From: Tetrastigma voinierianum | Taxonomy: Eukaryota; Streptophyta; Magnoliopsida; Vitales; Vitaceae | DNA: 64,000 bases | Direction: 5' to 3' | NCBI GenBank assembly: GCA_016808115.1 | Contig: JAEQBH010004674.1 | Span: forward strand, 124,001-188,000 | The notes under the pieces: model-generated | What the model was told of the DNA's origin: nothing | Databases searched by the model: none | The model's input: the letters and a program-made list of their open reading frames with translations, nothing else | Position numbers and translations under genes: made by a program | Shown here: piece by piece, positions 46,906 to 59,091 of the stretch | Layout of the letters: each line of letters opens with the position of its first letter | Position numbering within the stretch: position 1 is the stretch's first letter

Positions 46906-49900
46906 GACGATCGTGAATGGATGCAATGAGGGGCGAATAGTGAATGGAATGTTCTGAATGAGTCTAAGATAAAGTCGATGAATTTGTTATGTCATCGAGA
47001 CATCCCTTGGTGTGTGAATGGTGGTATGTAAATTTATAAGGTAACCTTGCACTTTAGTTAAATGTCATAATAAGAAGTTTTTGAATGTTGAGACTGAAGG
47101 CATTTGTATAGAAATGGCTTTTCAGGTCGATTGATATGTTCGATATACCATGGTGAGAAGCTAAGTCCACCGAGGTGCCTAAGTTCAAAAGATTTGATGC
47201 CGGGCAGAAGTGAACTCAGGATCATGGTCTCAGATAATATGAATCACACTACATACCATAGAATGGTTTGTGATGCTGCGGGTCCTGAATTCAACCCGGA
47301 TGAGGAACCCAATGCCGAAGCAAGGAATTTCTATGACATGATTCGAGCTGGAGACAAACCTGTATATGAGGGAAATTCTAAGCATTACTCAATCCTATCC
47401 ATACCGTGAGGATGTTAAATAAAGTGCAGATACTGTGTTCGCAGCATGGTTTGATGATATGTCCACTCATTCAAGAACTGCTGCTACAAGATAATCCGAG
47501 CGCCATTGATTTCTGTCAAACACGGTAGTTAGTTGGGAGGGTCAGATTACCCCAGATGTGTCATTCAATGTCAGGTGAACAACCGTATGATATACCGTGG
47601 TGATGACAAAGGACCTTAATGGGCTGTAAAAAATGTGGGCATGCTCGGCACAAGCAAAAGGTTAGGGGTTCTAGAAATAGATTGTATATACGGAAGTTGA
47701 AGGTGCCGTATAAGAAGATGCACTATTTTCCAATAACACCTAGGTTGTAGAGATTGTATGCATCAAATCATAATTACCAATGGAAATGAGGTGGTATCTG
47801 TGAGTGACTATGTATGGAGACGCAGATGTGTCACCTCTTCCGATGCCCCCGCGAAACATTTTGATGGGTGTTTCCTGATTTTTCATCTGAAGTTCGAAAT
47901 GTTAGGCTGGGTTTATTTGTCAGATGGTTTTCTGCTTGGGTCAATCTCGGGACAAAGAATATTCTTTGTGGCCCTCAGGGTGGTGACGCCAGATAACCCT
48001 CGCCTCCGCACTTATGTGGCGAAGGGAGGAATTTATGTTTTTGACCTGCGGCTAGTGCCGGGCCTACGAACTAAAGGGGAAGATAGATGCTTTCTTGCAA
48101 ATATTGATAGCTAGAGTTTGGTATGTCCGGTGGGTATTGGGGTTCAAAACTTATGATATTTCCAAACGGCAAAATTTTCGATGCTACGTCTCATGTAATC
48201 TAGTAAATGACTTTCCAGTCAGATTCTATATGTCTCGGTGAGTATCACGGGTATGTTGGCATGTCCGCATTGTATGGAAGACTGATGTTTTTAGATTAAT
48301 TAAGAGCGGAAATGTCTTGGGTTCCACAACCATCTAAGTTTTTGCTCCATGAATCATCCACGACGCGTAATACCAAAGACTTGTCAAGAATAGAAAGGCA
48401 TTAAACAATTCTGGTGTTAGATCCTGGGACAAATTTCAAGGATTTGAAATAACAGAGGGTTGAGGAAGGTGATAGATGTCGATGCGCGAGAAGTTGTGGA
48501 ATGCAAATTTATATTCAAGACTTTGTGTGGAATAAGAGAAGTATTTTCTTCGGATTCGCTTACCGGGCGCGGAATTGCCGTGCAAGAGATCTTGAGCTGT
48601 TATGCATATCGAAGAATGTGTTCGGGACAATATTTTCACCACAAGTGGTTTAACATTCCGTGAAAACTATGACACGTATGTCAAGAGATGAGCGTTGAAT
48701 ATTGTCGCCAGTCCCTAATTCTGCACAAAATCTTGTCACCACAAATACCCCGATGTGCCATTCGCTCACCAAATCATTAAGAAGGATGTGGGTTGAGCGG
48801 GTAAAAAAACCGAGGATTTCCGATGGTTATGTTTAACTGGAGATGTGTAGATGCTAAAAACTTGGTGATGTTTGTGGCGGAAGAGTCGATTGTCATGTAT
48901 TCGCGCGTAAAGGTTGTTACTAATCGCTTCTTCGAGAATTCCGCGTCAGAATATGGAGCCATATAATCGAGATTTCCTTATTCTTCAAGCAACTGGACTA
49001 TCTTTGACCGATGAGGAGTTGAGGAATTGGATGAACAAATTCCTCGTTATCTTATGCAATCTTGAGAAGATCCTTCCTCCAAGTTTTTTTGACTAAATGA
49101 ACATTCTAAAGTGTACTGGGCTTTACGGTTAGGATTTCGCCGTCCACCATTATCGCTGATGTATCTCTCCGCAAAGTGTAATATTAATTCACTGAACTAA
49201 TTCTTTTCCTATATATATATATATATACACACACACATACATGACTTATAATATCTAATAATCTTTCTTGTAGATACTTTTGAGGAAAATAGCATAAAAT
49301 CATGAACAAGGCTCGTAGAGGGTCTGGTATCAATCGGTATATTATGGATGAGGTCACAAATTCGTGAGATCATTCTATTTCAAAGAAAGCGAGATCCAAC
49401 TCTTCCACTTAAGGACAAGCGGAATGAGGTTTATCTGATGATATCAGGATGATGATATGTTTGAAATTTTCAAGCCTCCTGCAAAGCAACATTTAAGGAA
49501 CTGTACCAGCGTATAATGAATATACTGCAATTCTATCTTATATGTCCGTAATGTGAATTGTCTAGGTTCAACCATTCATAAAGTGCGTAGTTGCTAAAAA
49601 GTCAAAATGAGTATATATTTAGCATGTTAATTTACTTATTTCTTCAATGTATCCATTTTCTTCTACTTTATTTTTATTTTAAGTGTATTCGCTATTAAAA
49701 ACGTGAAACGTCGCAAACTCAATGACGGAGCCGCCAATGCCTTGATGGAGTAGTTTCCATCGTGGTTTGAAAATACGTATGTTTACTAAACATGAAAATC
49801 ACAAAACAATTGGGTAATGTTCGATACAAATTTGATAATCGTAATCTCAATAATACATTGATTCGACATGTGCTCATAACGCGGTAAATAAAATTTCCAA

Positions 49901-50640
49901 TCATTATCTTCGAACTATAGTAACGAGGTCCCCCTAAGAGAGGTTAGAACTTTGAATAATCCAAGCATTATGTGAATGGTTTTTAAATTTCACAACGAAT
50001 CGTATGGGGAGTTACCGGCAATGCATAACACGGGGTATGCATTAAAGGATCCGATAATGAAACCGAATCGACTATTACTGGCTCCTGGGTCGAACGAAAG
50101 AATTTGAAGCTCTCCTCCCGGTTAAAAGAACTGTGTTATCTTGTGTGAATGGTTCGACCCTAACACCACATGCTCCGTGACGGTTGTCCATCCCTCGTAT
50201 ATAAACTTTGGCTGGAGCAAAAAGTAATTCCATAAAAACGATTCAGCTATAATGAACCTTTTGGTTCTAGCAAAGATAAGCATCACAGTTTATTATTGTG
50301 AATATCGCTCATCCTAGAATGGATTGGAAAGTTGTGTGCAAAGATCAAATTAGTAATTAAATTGACATCCCCGCATCAATAATAAGTAATGATGTCATCG
50401 AACCAGCTTTTCAAAATAGATGACAATGATGTTATAATCTAAGCCGTGGTGGGGACGAAGATCGCCCTTTTAGTTGCATCTTCCGAGATGGATACAAGTG
50501 GATAGATGTCTGGTGAACATTTAATTACAATGAGGAAGTGAAACGAGCGGGAAGGCAGGAGTTTGAAAATGATGTTACTTATATCCTACAGTTAAGACGC
50601 AACCGCATTTTAGGAGTGATTCTGGCGAGAATGAGTAGTT
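46906..50640 (+). pseudogene. CACTA transposase, TNPD/TNP2 type (transposase_21, then DUF4216-like end), frameshifted
   Basis: The segments follow TNP2 order. NGFS..R..CSIYHGEKL (47110) is the N-terminal region. PEFNPDEEPNAEARNFYDMI (47285) is the typical lead-in. A CxxCGH-R-K stretch, then PYKKMHYFPITPRL, lies at 47630-47745. Next come the HFDG...F and VRLGL region (47860) and an LVPG-like block (48050), a GMLACPHCMED-like block (48250-48290) and ILCNLEKILPPSFFD (49044-49093). A C-terminal WFDP...YYCEY-like segment (50145-50310) matches the DUF4216 part. It would be the enzyme that cuts the CACTA ends. Nearly every block is in a different frame, with stops between, and some introns are likely. 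It is inactive as sequenced, or an error-laden copy of an intact gene. Confidence 0.85.
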
Positions 50641-50757
50641 AGTGAGTTTTAAGTATTTCAATCGTTAATCATGTTTGGTTTATTTTCATTGTCTTATGTG
50701 TATTTTACCTTGATGCTTACTAATCAATAATGTGTTGTTTATTATTTTTATAATGTA

Positions 50758-53201
50758 TATGGCACGCGGACTAGGTAGAGGCAACACGTTGCCGTGTCGC
50801 ATAAGTTCTGGTAGAGAAAATAGTTAGCTCTCGTATGCCCGATCCTGAGGGTCGTGGGTCGATGAGACCCCTACAGCTATTGTACGTAGGAGACGTGTGG
50901 AATGTACCGCGAAGATCGATCGCAGACCGATCCACATCATGGTCCCGAGATTTATGAATGATCAAGAGACACGGGAGTGGAGATGCTGGAGATGTTGAGA
51001 GCCTTCCTTCGTGAGCACCCTACGATGAGACTCCTCCTCATCGTCATTGAGCTGATTAATTGATAATCCGTGAAGATAAGGAAACTTAATCTACAATGAT
51101 TTATCCATTTCAATTTATTTCTGCTTCAAGGTTATGAAATTTTGGGTTACAGATCGGTTAGAGCTGCCTCGTCCAATTTCTCCTAGGGTTTCAGGATAAT
51201 TTTCGAAAGTCCTTAAACTTTATGGATACACTGAAGTCACTGCATGCATAGAATCGATTGATGATTTGGAGAGAATTTATGTATATATTACTGCATGCAA
51301 TATTTTTACCACTATTTATTCTTTGTCACACTGACATGAAATATGTTTAATTACAATTGCGTAAGTTTATGTGTGGACACAAATTACAGAGGCATTAAAG
51401 GTGCGTTCTACAAACATGCTGCTACTCTAAGATAAAGACACCGTGGTACGAGGTCAAAGATAAATGGTTGAAGAAGAAAGAGCAAGATTTGGAGTGTCCC
51501 CATCATGTTTTCCAGAGAGTGGCGAGGGAAGACGGGAAGATCCAATATAGGAAGAGGTGAGAAACAGAGCACTCGGCGCCGAGCGGGCCTCTCTGAGAGG
51601 GTAGTGGCATACCACATACCAGGGATCTCGCCTCTATGTGTGAGCACGAACGAGCATTGGTATGATTTCTAATTTACACTTTTATGTTTATTATTACTTT
51701 GTGAATTGTGTCTAATTATGCCTATTTTTCATTTCTCATATGTTTTTTTTTTTTCATTTGAATTAACGTATGTATTGTTTGTAATTAAAGACACGCAAGG
51801 AGTGGGTAAGAAGCCCAAGTAAGCCTCGCTTATTCGTGACACGCATTACCTAAGGGGCATGATGATCGACTTTTGTTGATCGAGATCTCGTGCAAAGAAA
51901 TGTAAGTTTCTTTAAAAACAAAATTACTTTTTCTTTTTTGAAGATAAATTAAAATACTTATTTTTACTATTTTTATCCCGTATGACCCTGTGGAGCAGTG
52001 AATGCTGATTCCCACGACATGTAAAAATATATAATGAAAAGATTTTTTCTCTTATTTTTTTTGAAGATCAATTAAAATACTTATTTTATATGTTTATTAG
52101 ACAAGATATGAGGAAATGTTACCGCCGCGACTCAAGCCGTATTCCTAGCCAGATCACAGTTTAATATATGTTTGAATTATTTCCATTTATTAACACTTGA
52201 ACCGTGTAATTTATATAGTTAATTGATATATTTTGTAGTAGTGATATGGGCCCAAGTGGCCATTTTACTCATTTTTATCCATATGTGGACCCGGTGTGGT
52301 TGGTGTAAAATGTTGGGACAGTCAGCCATGTTATCAGACATGTCAGATTGGGTAGAGCTCCCCGTACAAAGGAGACTCGCCCGATTCGCAAACTCGAGTC
52401 TTGGAGAAAGGGACTCATCGAAGTGGTGTCGGGTTACCCGACATCCATGAATATTCGCGAGTTGACGGGTTGGCCAACGGACTTCTGGGAACATGTAAAA
52501 AAATATAATCCAAAGATTTGGTTTATACTTCTCTCTTTATTTTTTTTTTAAGATAAATTAAAATACTTATTTTACATGTTTATCAGGCGAGATATGAGGA
52601 AATGTTAGCTGCTGCGACTCAAGCGTATTCCCAGTCTACTTCAGCTTCATGTGATGGTGCAACAGGTAGTTCTCTTTGCGCATCAAGCCCACCTGCTGAT
52701 ACGACCGATTTCAGATGCAGGTCGTTTGATGGCAAGAGTAAGATGCCCGTCTATGGCGTCGGTTCACTCCACATCATCATTCTACTCACATAGACGACAG
52801 AGGTTGCGAAGCTCCATCTTCAGACCATTTTCTAATTGCTCGACGCATGGAGGACTTTCAAAGATCGGTGCGAAAATGCGACACAAAGACGTACTGGGTC
52901 GATACCGGTAGCGACGCCCGATCGACTCGAGATGATGTGGAAGAGTTGCGCCTGCGCTTTGATTGGCTTACAAAGAAGTGTCGTGAAAAGGATCGCTCAA
53001 CTGAATGATCTACCTCGATTGTTCGGCGTAATGCTCCAATACAAAGATCTACTCCAAAGACTTATAGCTGAAGACCTCGCAAAGAACCGCATCGTGATTA
53101 GCGCAAAGAAGCAGACAAGCCACTCTGGTGACGATATCTCACCATACGGACTAGATAGACATCTCAAGATCACGATGATGACACTAGGGTTGGATGATTG
53201 A
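50758..53201 (+). pseudogene. CACTA TNPA-like accessory protein (Ptta/En/Spm family), frameshifted
   Basis: It begins MARGLGRGNT, an Arg-Gly-rich start often seen in these proteins. The middle (51370-51650) has basic, Trp-containing stretches and a 'REWRGKTGRSN'-like region. ARYEEMLAAATQAYSQSTSA (52585-52645) and a partial second copy of it at 52100-52150 match the YEEM..A..QA pattern near the end of plant Spm accessory proteins. The 3' end (52836-53201) reads as a charged, coiled-coil-prone tail across frames, with GVGSL..SFYSH just before it. In En/Spm, TNPA binds subterminal repeats such as those at 53590-54208. Several introns and frame breaks make exact exons uncertain. Confidence 0.6.
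52020..52660 (+). repeat. duplicated exon-start segment within the TNPA-like gene
   Basis: 'gataaattaaaatacttattttacatgtttatcaggcgagatatgaggaaatgttagctgctgcgactcaagc' type sequence occurs at about 52065-52135 and again at 52552-52625. Each copy has an intron-like T-rich stretch, an AG and the start of the YEEML-type exon. This is a segmental duplication of about 490 bases with divergence. Confidence 0.75.
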
Positions 53202-53384
53202 GTGTATTGCACACTTCTTTTTTTTTTCATACTTGATTGGGAATTCATGTTTTTATTTTCTTGACTTATTTACTATATATATGCAAGATATATATATTAG
53301 AAGTTTGCTTGTTTAAAATATATTTTACTCTTTTTATATAATATGCATGCACTATTGTGTTTTTTCTTTTGTTTTGTAATCTTA

Positions 53385-53389
<5 letters not shown>

Positions 53390-53477
<88 letters not shown>

Positions 53478-53504
53478 AAGCAAGATATCAAACTCAAAAT
53501 GGCA

Positions 53505-53558
<54 letters not shown>
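53390..53558. repeat. (TA)n microsatellites
   Basis: Three long TA runs (about 53390-53416, 53420-53472 and 53509-53558) are separated by short spacers, in the right subterminal region of the CACTA element. Confidence 0.95.
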
Positions 53559-53563
<5 letters not shown>

Positions 53564-53569
53564 ACCAAA

Positions 53570-54208
53570 AAAAATTGCTACCATTTACCGATCGACCGCG
53601 AATTAAAATCTCAACCAAAATTTTTTTTTTAAAATTAATTAACCAAAAAAATTGCTACCATTTACCGACCGACTCATGCAATTAAAAAAAAATTTTTTAA
53701 TTAATTTACTCACCATTTGGAGACCATATAATCGACCAACATCGAAGACGAGTCGGTAAGGTCTTCCAAATGGTCGGTAATTACCGACCATTTGGAGACC
53801 ATTTACCGACCAATGGCATTAAAAAATTTTGGTCGGCAAATGGTCTCCAAATGGTCGGTAATTACCGATTTGGAGACCATTTGCCGACCATTTGAGTATT
53901 AAATTTTTGTCGGGTAATGGTCTCCAAATGGTTCTGCACGACCATTTGGAGCATTCATTTGCCGACCAAAATTTTTCGTTGGTAAATGGTCGCAAATGGC
54001 TCCGAAAATAGATGGAAATGGTTTGCTCCAGAATGGTCGGGAAATGGTCGGTAATTTACCACCAATTGATTTTGCCTGCAAAATAATTACCGATCGGGAA
54101 AATTGCGACCAAATAATTTGTTTAATCGGTTTGCATGGGTTTACCGACCAAAATATATCGCTGCATCGACCAAAAAATTGGTCGGTAATTCGGTGATTTT
54201 TAGTAGTG
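53570..54208. repeat. right subterminal repeat array and terminus of the CACTA element
   Basis: Repeated 'accatttggagaccatttaccgacca' and inverse forms. At 53767-53796 a perfect 30-bp palindrome is centred on GGTCGGTAATTACCGACC. The array ends in GTGATTTTTAGTAGTG at 54208. The motifs match those at the left end. Confidence 0.9.
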
Positions 54209-57200
54209 AACAAGAACCAAACCAACCCTAAAGTACAAAAATCAGGCCAATCATCTCTGCCCATTTCAGTCCTTCAACAACCCAAAACAACTAATAACAC
54301 CTATGGTTGTCACTCCGTCGATACAAACCCAAGCTTGAACTCAACTCAATTAAAAAACTCGAATCCGAGCTTGATCGAGTTTTTCTTTAAATGTTCGAAA
54401 CTCGACTCGATAAAACTCAAATCAATGAAAAAATTAATGTGATAATTATAATTCGAACTCGATTAATAAAATAGTAAAGCTTGATTAAATTCGCATACTG
54501 AGTCAAGTATTATGATTACTCCGAATCAACCTCGACAAACTACTGAACTACTCGCATTACATGGGTGTGTGTACATGGTGTTGGTTTATAATCGCTTGGT
54601 GCGTAATCGTGTGGGCCGGAAATGGACTAAGTCCAATTGAGTTCCACGTTGTTAAATGAAAATGGAAAATGAAATGTGCTCGCGAGCAAGTGGGGGAGAG
54701 ATAATTCTGCACGTGAAAGCCCGAAAAACCTCGTTAGATACGTATCCACCGGTGAGCCCAAAAATGTCGGAGGCGAAGAGACCTAAAAAGTTCTCAAGGC
54801 CCAAAAACACGAAACGACAAATAAATATCACATAAACTACGGATGGTGACGGGAGTCGGGATTGACTCCTAAGATTGATTTTCCATGCACTTGCATCGTT
54901 GGTGGGTCGAGGTCAATCTCTACATATCGGGCATGTAGAGTAAATGCCTCATACATGCATGTAGTTTTTTCCATGATAGACAACATGTATGCAACGGATC
55001 GGGTTGTCGGTTTGATCATGAAATGATTATTTGCATGCACACCTAGATTTTCGAGTGCTCTTGTGATTTATCTCTACTACAGCAATACCTCATCGTGGGA
55101 TCCCTTCTCGTGCAATGCGACGTGCATGCTGCATCGACGCCCTAGAGGCTCTGATTATGAAGCAAATGACCGTGACCTTTGATTCATGTTTTGTATATAT
55201 TAGAACAAACTAGTTTTAATATATGTTTTAAGAGGATGTAATAATCCTCGATCTATGTAAATGTATGGTTTTGGTAGTCAGATAGACGAAGTATGGATGA
55301 TGGGCCCCTACTGGGTCATTTTAATTATGTATGAGTTTCAAGGAGTACGAGACACACACAAAGCCTCGCAGTTGACAAGTGGGTCAACGAGACCCCCGGG
55401 TTTTGGGGTGTCACACTTGAACCTAAGACCTCTTCCCCTATTCCCCACCTATTATTTAACATTGAGGCCCTATACCTTTATCACTTGAGTTAGGCGTGAT
55501 GGACAAATAATTTCAATTTTCTTATCATTTATAATAAAAGTCTAAATATATAATAATTTCTTATAATATGTTTGATTTCAAGAAATCTAAAAGAAAATTT
55601 TAAATTAAATTAAATGTTATCATTATATGCTTATGTACTTGCTTCTTCTATTACATAAAAATTATATAATTTTAAAATATTAAACATATTAATGACACAT
55701 AATGATTGCACAATCATGGCCATCAGCGTGAATCAAAGGAAAATAGCTACTCCAAAGATCATTGGTCGCTGACGTTGAGGCTACAGTGGATTGGATAAGT
55801 CTATCCAGTATGTGTCACACGAATGAAACCCGACTGCAGTACAAACAAAAGGCCGCTGTAAGGAGGCTTCGCCTAAGGTGTCGCCCAACTCTAACACTTA
55901 TATTAGACACCTACATAGGAGCAATTAGTTCGCCTAAACCCCTACACTACCCTCGAGCATGCCATTTCTCTAGCCCGATGATCGAAGATCAACCAGCCCA
56001 ATGACCAACCAAAGTAGGCAGAGTTTCGAAGACCCGATCTTTGTCGATAATATAAACTTAGTCAAGATGTGAAGGTGAGTCAACATATGGACTAACACGA
56101 AACCCACACCCACGAATCCAACTACACATTCCGCCCTGACGTCGCCATTATTAGCATGATGTATTAGGAGTCGGGATGACAGCACTTGTTTCTAAGTTGT
56201 AGCTTTTCAAATTGATGTTATTTAAAATATTTATTATTTTGGTTTTCATGAATTGAATTCTTAAAAGAAGATAACTTAGATTTGTATTTAGGTTTGGAAA
56301 ATATAAATTATTCGGTTGCACTTAAAAAAAAATTATCAAATAATTTTTATAAAGATTTGAATATTATATTAATTGAATTTAACTTACAAATTGCAGTTAA
56401 AGTTCCCTTATATGAAGCTAGTGTCATAGTATAACACATAGTTCCACCTATATATTCTAATTGTATACCTCTTTTATATCATTTTATTTTTATTACAATA
56501 TAAAATAAATAAAGTTGTTTTCTTAATTTAGTTAAAAATAATCCTATAATTAAATAAAACTAAAATTTGAAAATACTAATATTCAAAAATATTTTATTGT
56601 ACAATTGTTTTTTATTTTATACATATTTCTTGATTCCTTAGTTTGTGTATATGTAACATTTTAGGGTTAAATTTTCTTGAACCCTTGCATTGTCATATTA
56701 TTATTATTATTATTTATTATATTTTAATTTCAAGGTTGTGAAATGTTCTCATTGGGGCTTAAACCCGAGGCATCTCCTCCCTATGCTTCATGTTTGTTTG
56801 AAACGGTGAGTGTTCTACCACTTAAGGTAGGTATAATGAACATTATCATATTATTTTTGTTTAAGTAAAATTTGCATGATAAATTATTTTTCTTGAAAAT
56901 TTTTGTGATAGCTAAAACAATACTATTTGTATTTTATTTTCCATTAATAATGATGGAGATGAATGTAATTGTATCATTAGATTTCATACAAAAAAAAAAG
57001 AGTGGATATGACTTATAAAAAATATGAATATATTTGAGATATGGGAGAAAACTAAAAAATCATTTTTAATTCAAAAATAAAAGCTAGATATAGTATATGT
57101 CTAGACTAATTAGTTTTGTGCATAAGGAAGAGATTCACTTCATCAATGGACTTTTATTTGAAGCCCATTAAAATTAAACACTTACTCCTTAAAAATTATT

Positions 57201-58635
57201 ATGAAGTAAAGAAATCCAAAACTCAGAACCTTTCATTTACTATGGAATGGAGACACCAAACAAAAGCATGTATTGCAAGTAAATTATTACACTGGGAAGA
57301 GGTTTTTGGAAGTTAAAAAGCCCCAAGAAACTACTACTTGAAAAGAGATAGAAAAAAAAATATTTTCGGTTTTTTCGTTCACTATGAAGAAATAATATCA
57401 TTCTTTTGTTTTATAAAAGTCCTCTTCCTTGTATTTTTTTTTCTCTCTAGAAGTTTCCTTTATAAACAAGGAAGCAAATACCCTTAGCCTTTAGAAAGTG
57501 ATCCAAATGTTCATTTTCCCTTTTATTTGTTAAAATAATAATGTGTATTGAATAAATCATATATATAGAAAAGATGCCCTTGATTATTTTTTTTCAAAAT
57601 CCTAGAACATTAAGTTCTACAAAAACTTATATAGAACATTAAGTTCTACAAAACTTATATAACTTAAAAGTGTTCAACTGACATTGAATCATAGTTTTAA
57701 ATTAGTTCTAAGAAAACAAGTGAAAATCACATAAAAACACTAAAAGATGTTTTCTGAAAACATCTATTTTTTTATTCTTAGATAAAGAACAGAAAAACAA
57801 CTTTTGGTTATGAACCATGTTTTATCTTTTTCCTTTTTTAAAAAAAAAAAAATTGGAGAATAAAAAATTGTGTTTGAATGCATTGATCAAATATGCAATT
57901 AGCTTTTTTTTTTTTTTTTTTTTGTGACAACTATTCATTTTGTTTTTACAACATTTTAATACCCTGCTTTTACAAGGACTTGAGCATCAGAACTTCCTTT
58001 ATCACGTAGGTTTAAAAATTAAGGAAAGACATTTAAATTATATACAAAAAGTAGAGTATATAAATGAAATTTAGAATAAATTATCTTTATAAAGTAAATT
58101 TAAAATGATGCATAAATTTAATTTATTAAATTTAGATATATTTTTATTTATTTTATTATTTATTTTTTGTTCTGAACATACAAAGTAGACCTGGCAAGGA
58201 GAGGGCTACTTGAGTTTTACCATACGTAGACTCTAATACGCTTATTACAATTTTTGAAAGGGGCTTTTTTTTTTTTTTGAAAAACATATTTGTTTTCCAT
58301 TTGTTTTGTTATGAAAAACAAGAAAATACTGAAAATACTAAATTCAAATAAGAAGGAAAAATTTTAAAAAACACTAAAATGATATTATTCGTATTTTCAA
58401 AAACAAGAATCAAATGGCCCTTTATGCTTTATCCTGAAAAATAAAACCATGTAAATGATTAAGGGTTAGTTTGATATACTTAAAAAACTGTTTACACCGT
58501 TTGAAACGTTTGATTCTCTGTTTTCTTTTGTTCTAAAAATACAAAAAACATTAAATTCAAAAAACAAAAACATTTTTCAAAGAACACCAAAAATGATGTT
58601 CTATGTGTTTTCAAGAATTGTTCTCAAAAACAGTT
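54209..58635 (+). repeat. 4.3-kb tandem array, unit 4
   Basis: The start block lies at 54230, 'attcatgttttgtatatatt' at 55182, 'cccacacccacgaatccaac' at 56103, the SINE at 56691-56832 and 'ataaaagtcctcttcc' at 57413. It has the ~195-bp insertion (57599-57795) also seen in unit 3 but lacks the MITE. Confidence 0.85.
56691..56832 (-). repeat. SINE in unit 4
   Basis: Same site as in the other units. The B box on the minus strand is 'cgggtttaagcccc'. Confidence 0.6.
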
Positions 58636-59091
58636 TTTAAAAACAAGAACCAAACCAACCCTAAGGTACAAAAATCAGGCCAATCATCTCTGCCCATTTC
58701 AGTCCTTCAACAACCCAAAACAACTAATAACACCTATGGTTGTCATCCAATGAGCACAGTTCCAAGCTTGAACCCGACTCAATTAAAACTCAAATCTCAG
58801 CTTGATCAGTTTTTCTTAAATGTTCGAAACTCGACTCGATAAAACTCGAATCAATAAAAAAATTAATAGATAATTATACTCGAACTCGATTAATAAAATA
58901 GTTAAGCTCGATTAAATTCGCATGCAGCTCGAGTCGAGTATTGTGATACTCGAACTCAACTCGACAAACTACTTGAACTACTCAAGCTCAAACTCGATTA
59001 GCTCCGAATCAAATTCGAGTATTCTATGTATCGAATTCAAGTATTCTACGTATCGAGCTCGAGTAGCTCACGTGACCCGTTTACACCCCTA
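58636..59091 (+). repeat. 4.3-kb tandem array, partial unit 5 and array end
   Basis: The start block (58640-58985) repeats that of units 2-4, then diverges into a 'ctcgagtcgag / gtatcgaattc' rich stretch. It ends in 'gacccgtttacacccctag'. This resembles the end of plant hAT-type elements (CTAGGGGTGTAAACGGGTC inverted). The matching left end was not found in the window. Confidence 0.65.

Larger units (their letters stand above)
37065..54211 (+). mobile_element. 17.1-kb CACTA (En/Spm) DNA transposon with target duplication AAC
   Basis: The left end (37068) reads CACTACTAAAAAT and the right end (to 54208) is its inverse, ATTTTTAGTAGTG. The CACTA terminus is diagnostic of the superfamily. Both sides carry AAC (37065-37067 and 54209-54211), the expected 3-bp duplication. 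Units 4/5 show the empty site 'tttttaaaaacaagaaccaaacc' at about 58635. Both ends have arrays of 'ggtcggtaatt/accgacca'. The interior encodes TNPD/TNP2 and TNPA-type proteins on the + strand, and carries captured ubiquitin-protease exons, a satellite array and other nested repeats. Confidence 0.93.

Noticed and set aside
53266..53618. Long open frames of alternating Tyr/Ile on both strands
   Set aside because: They are translations of the (TA)n microsatellites and not proteins.
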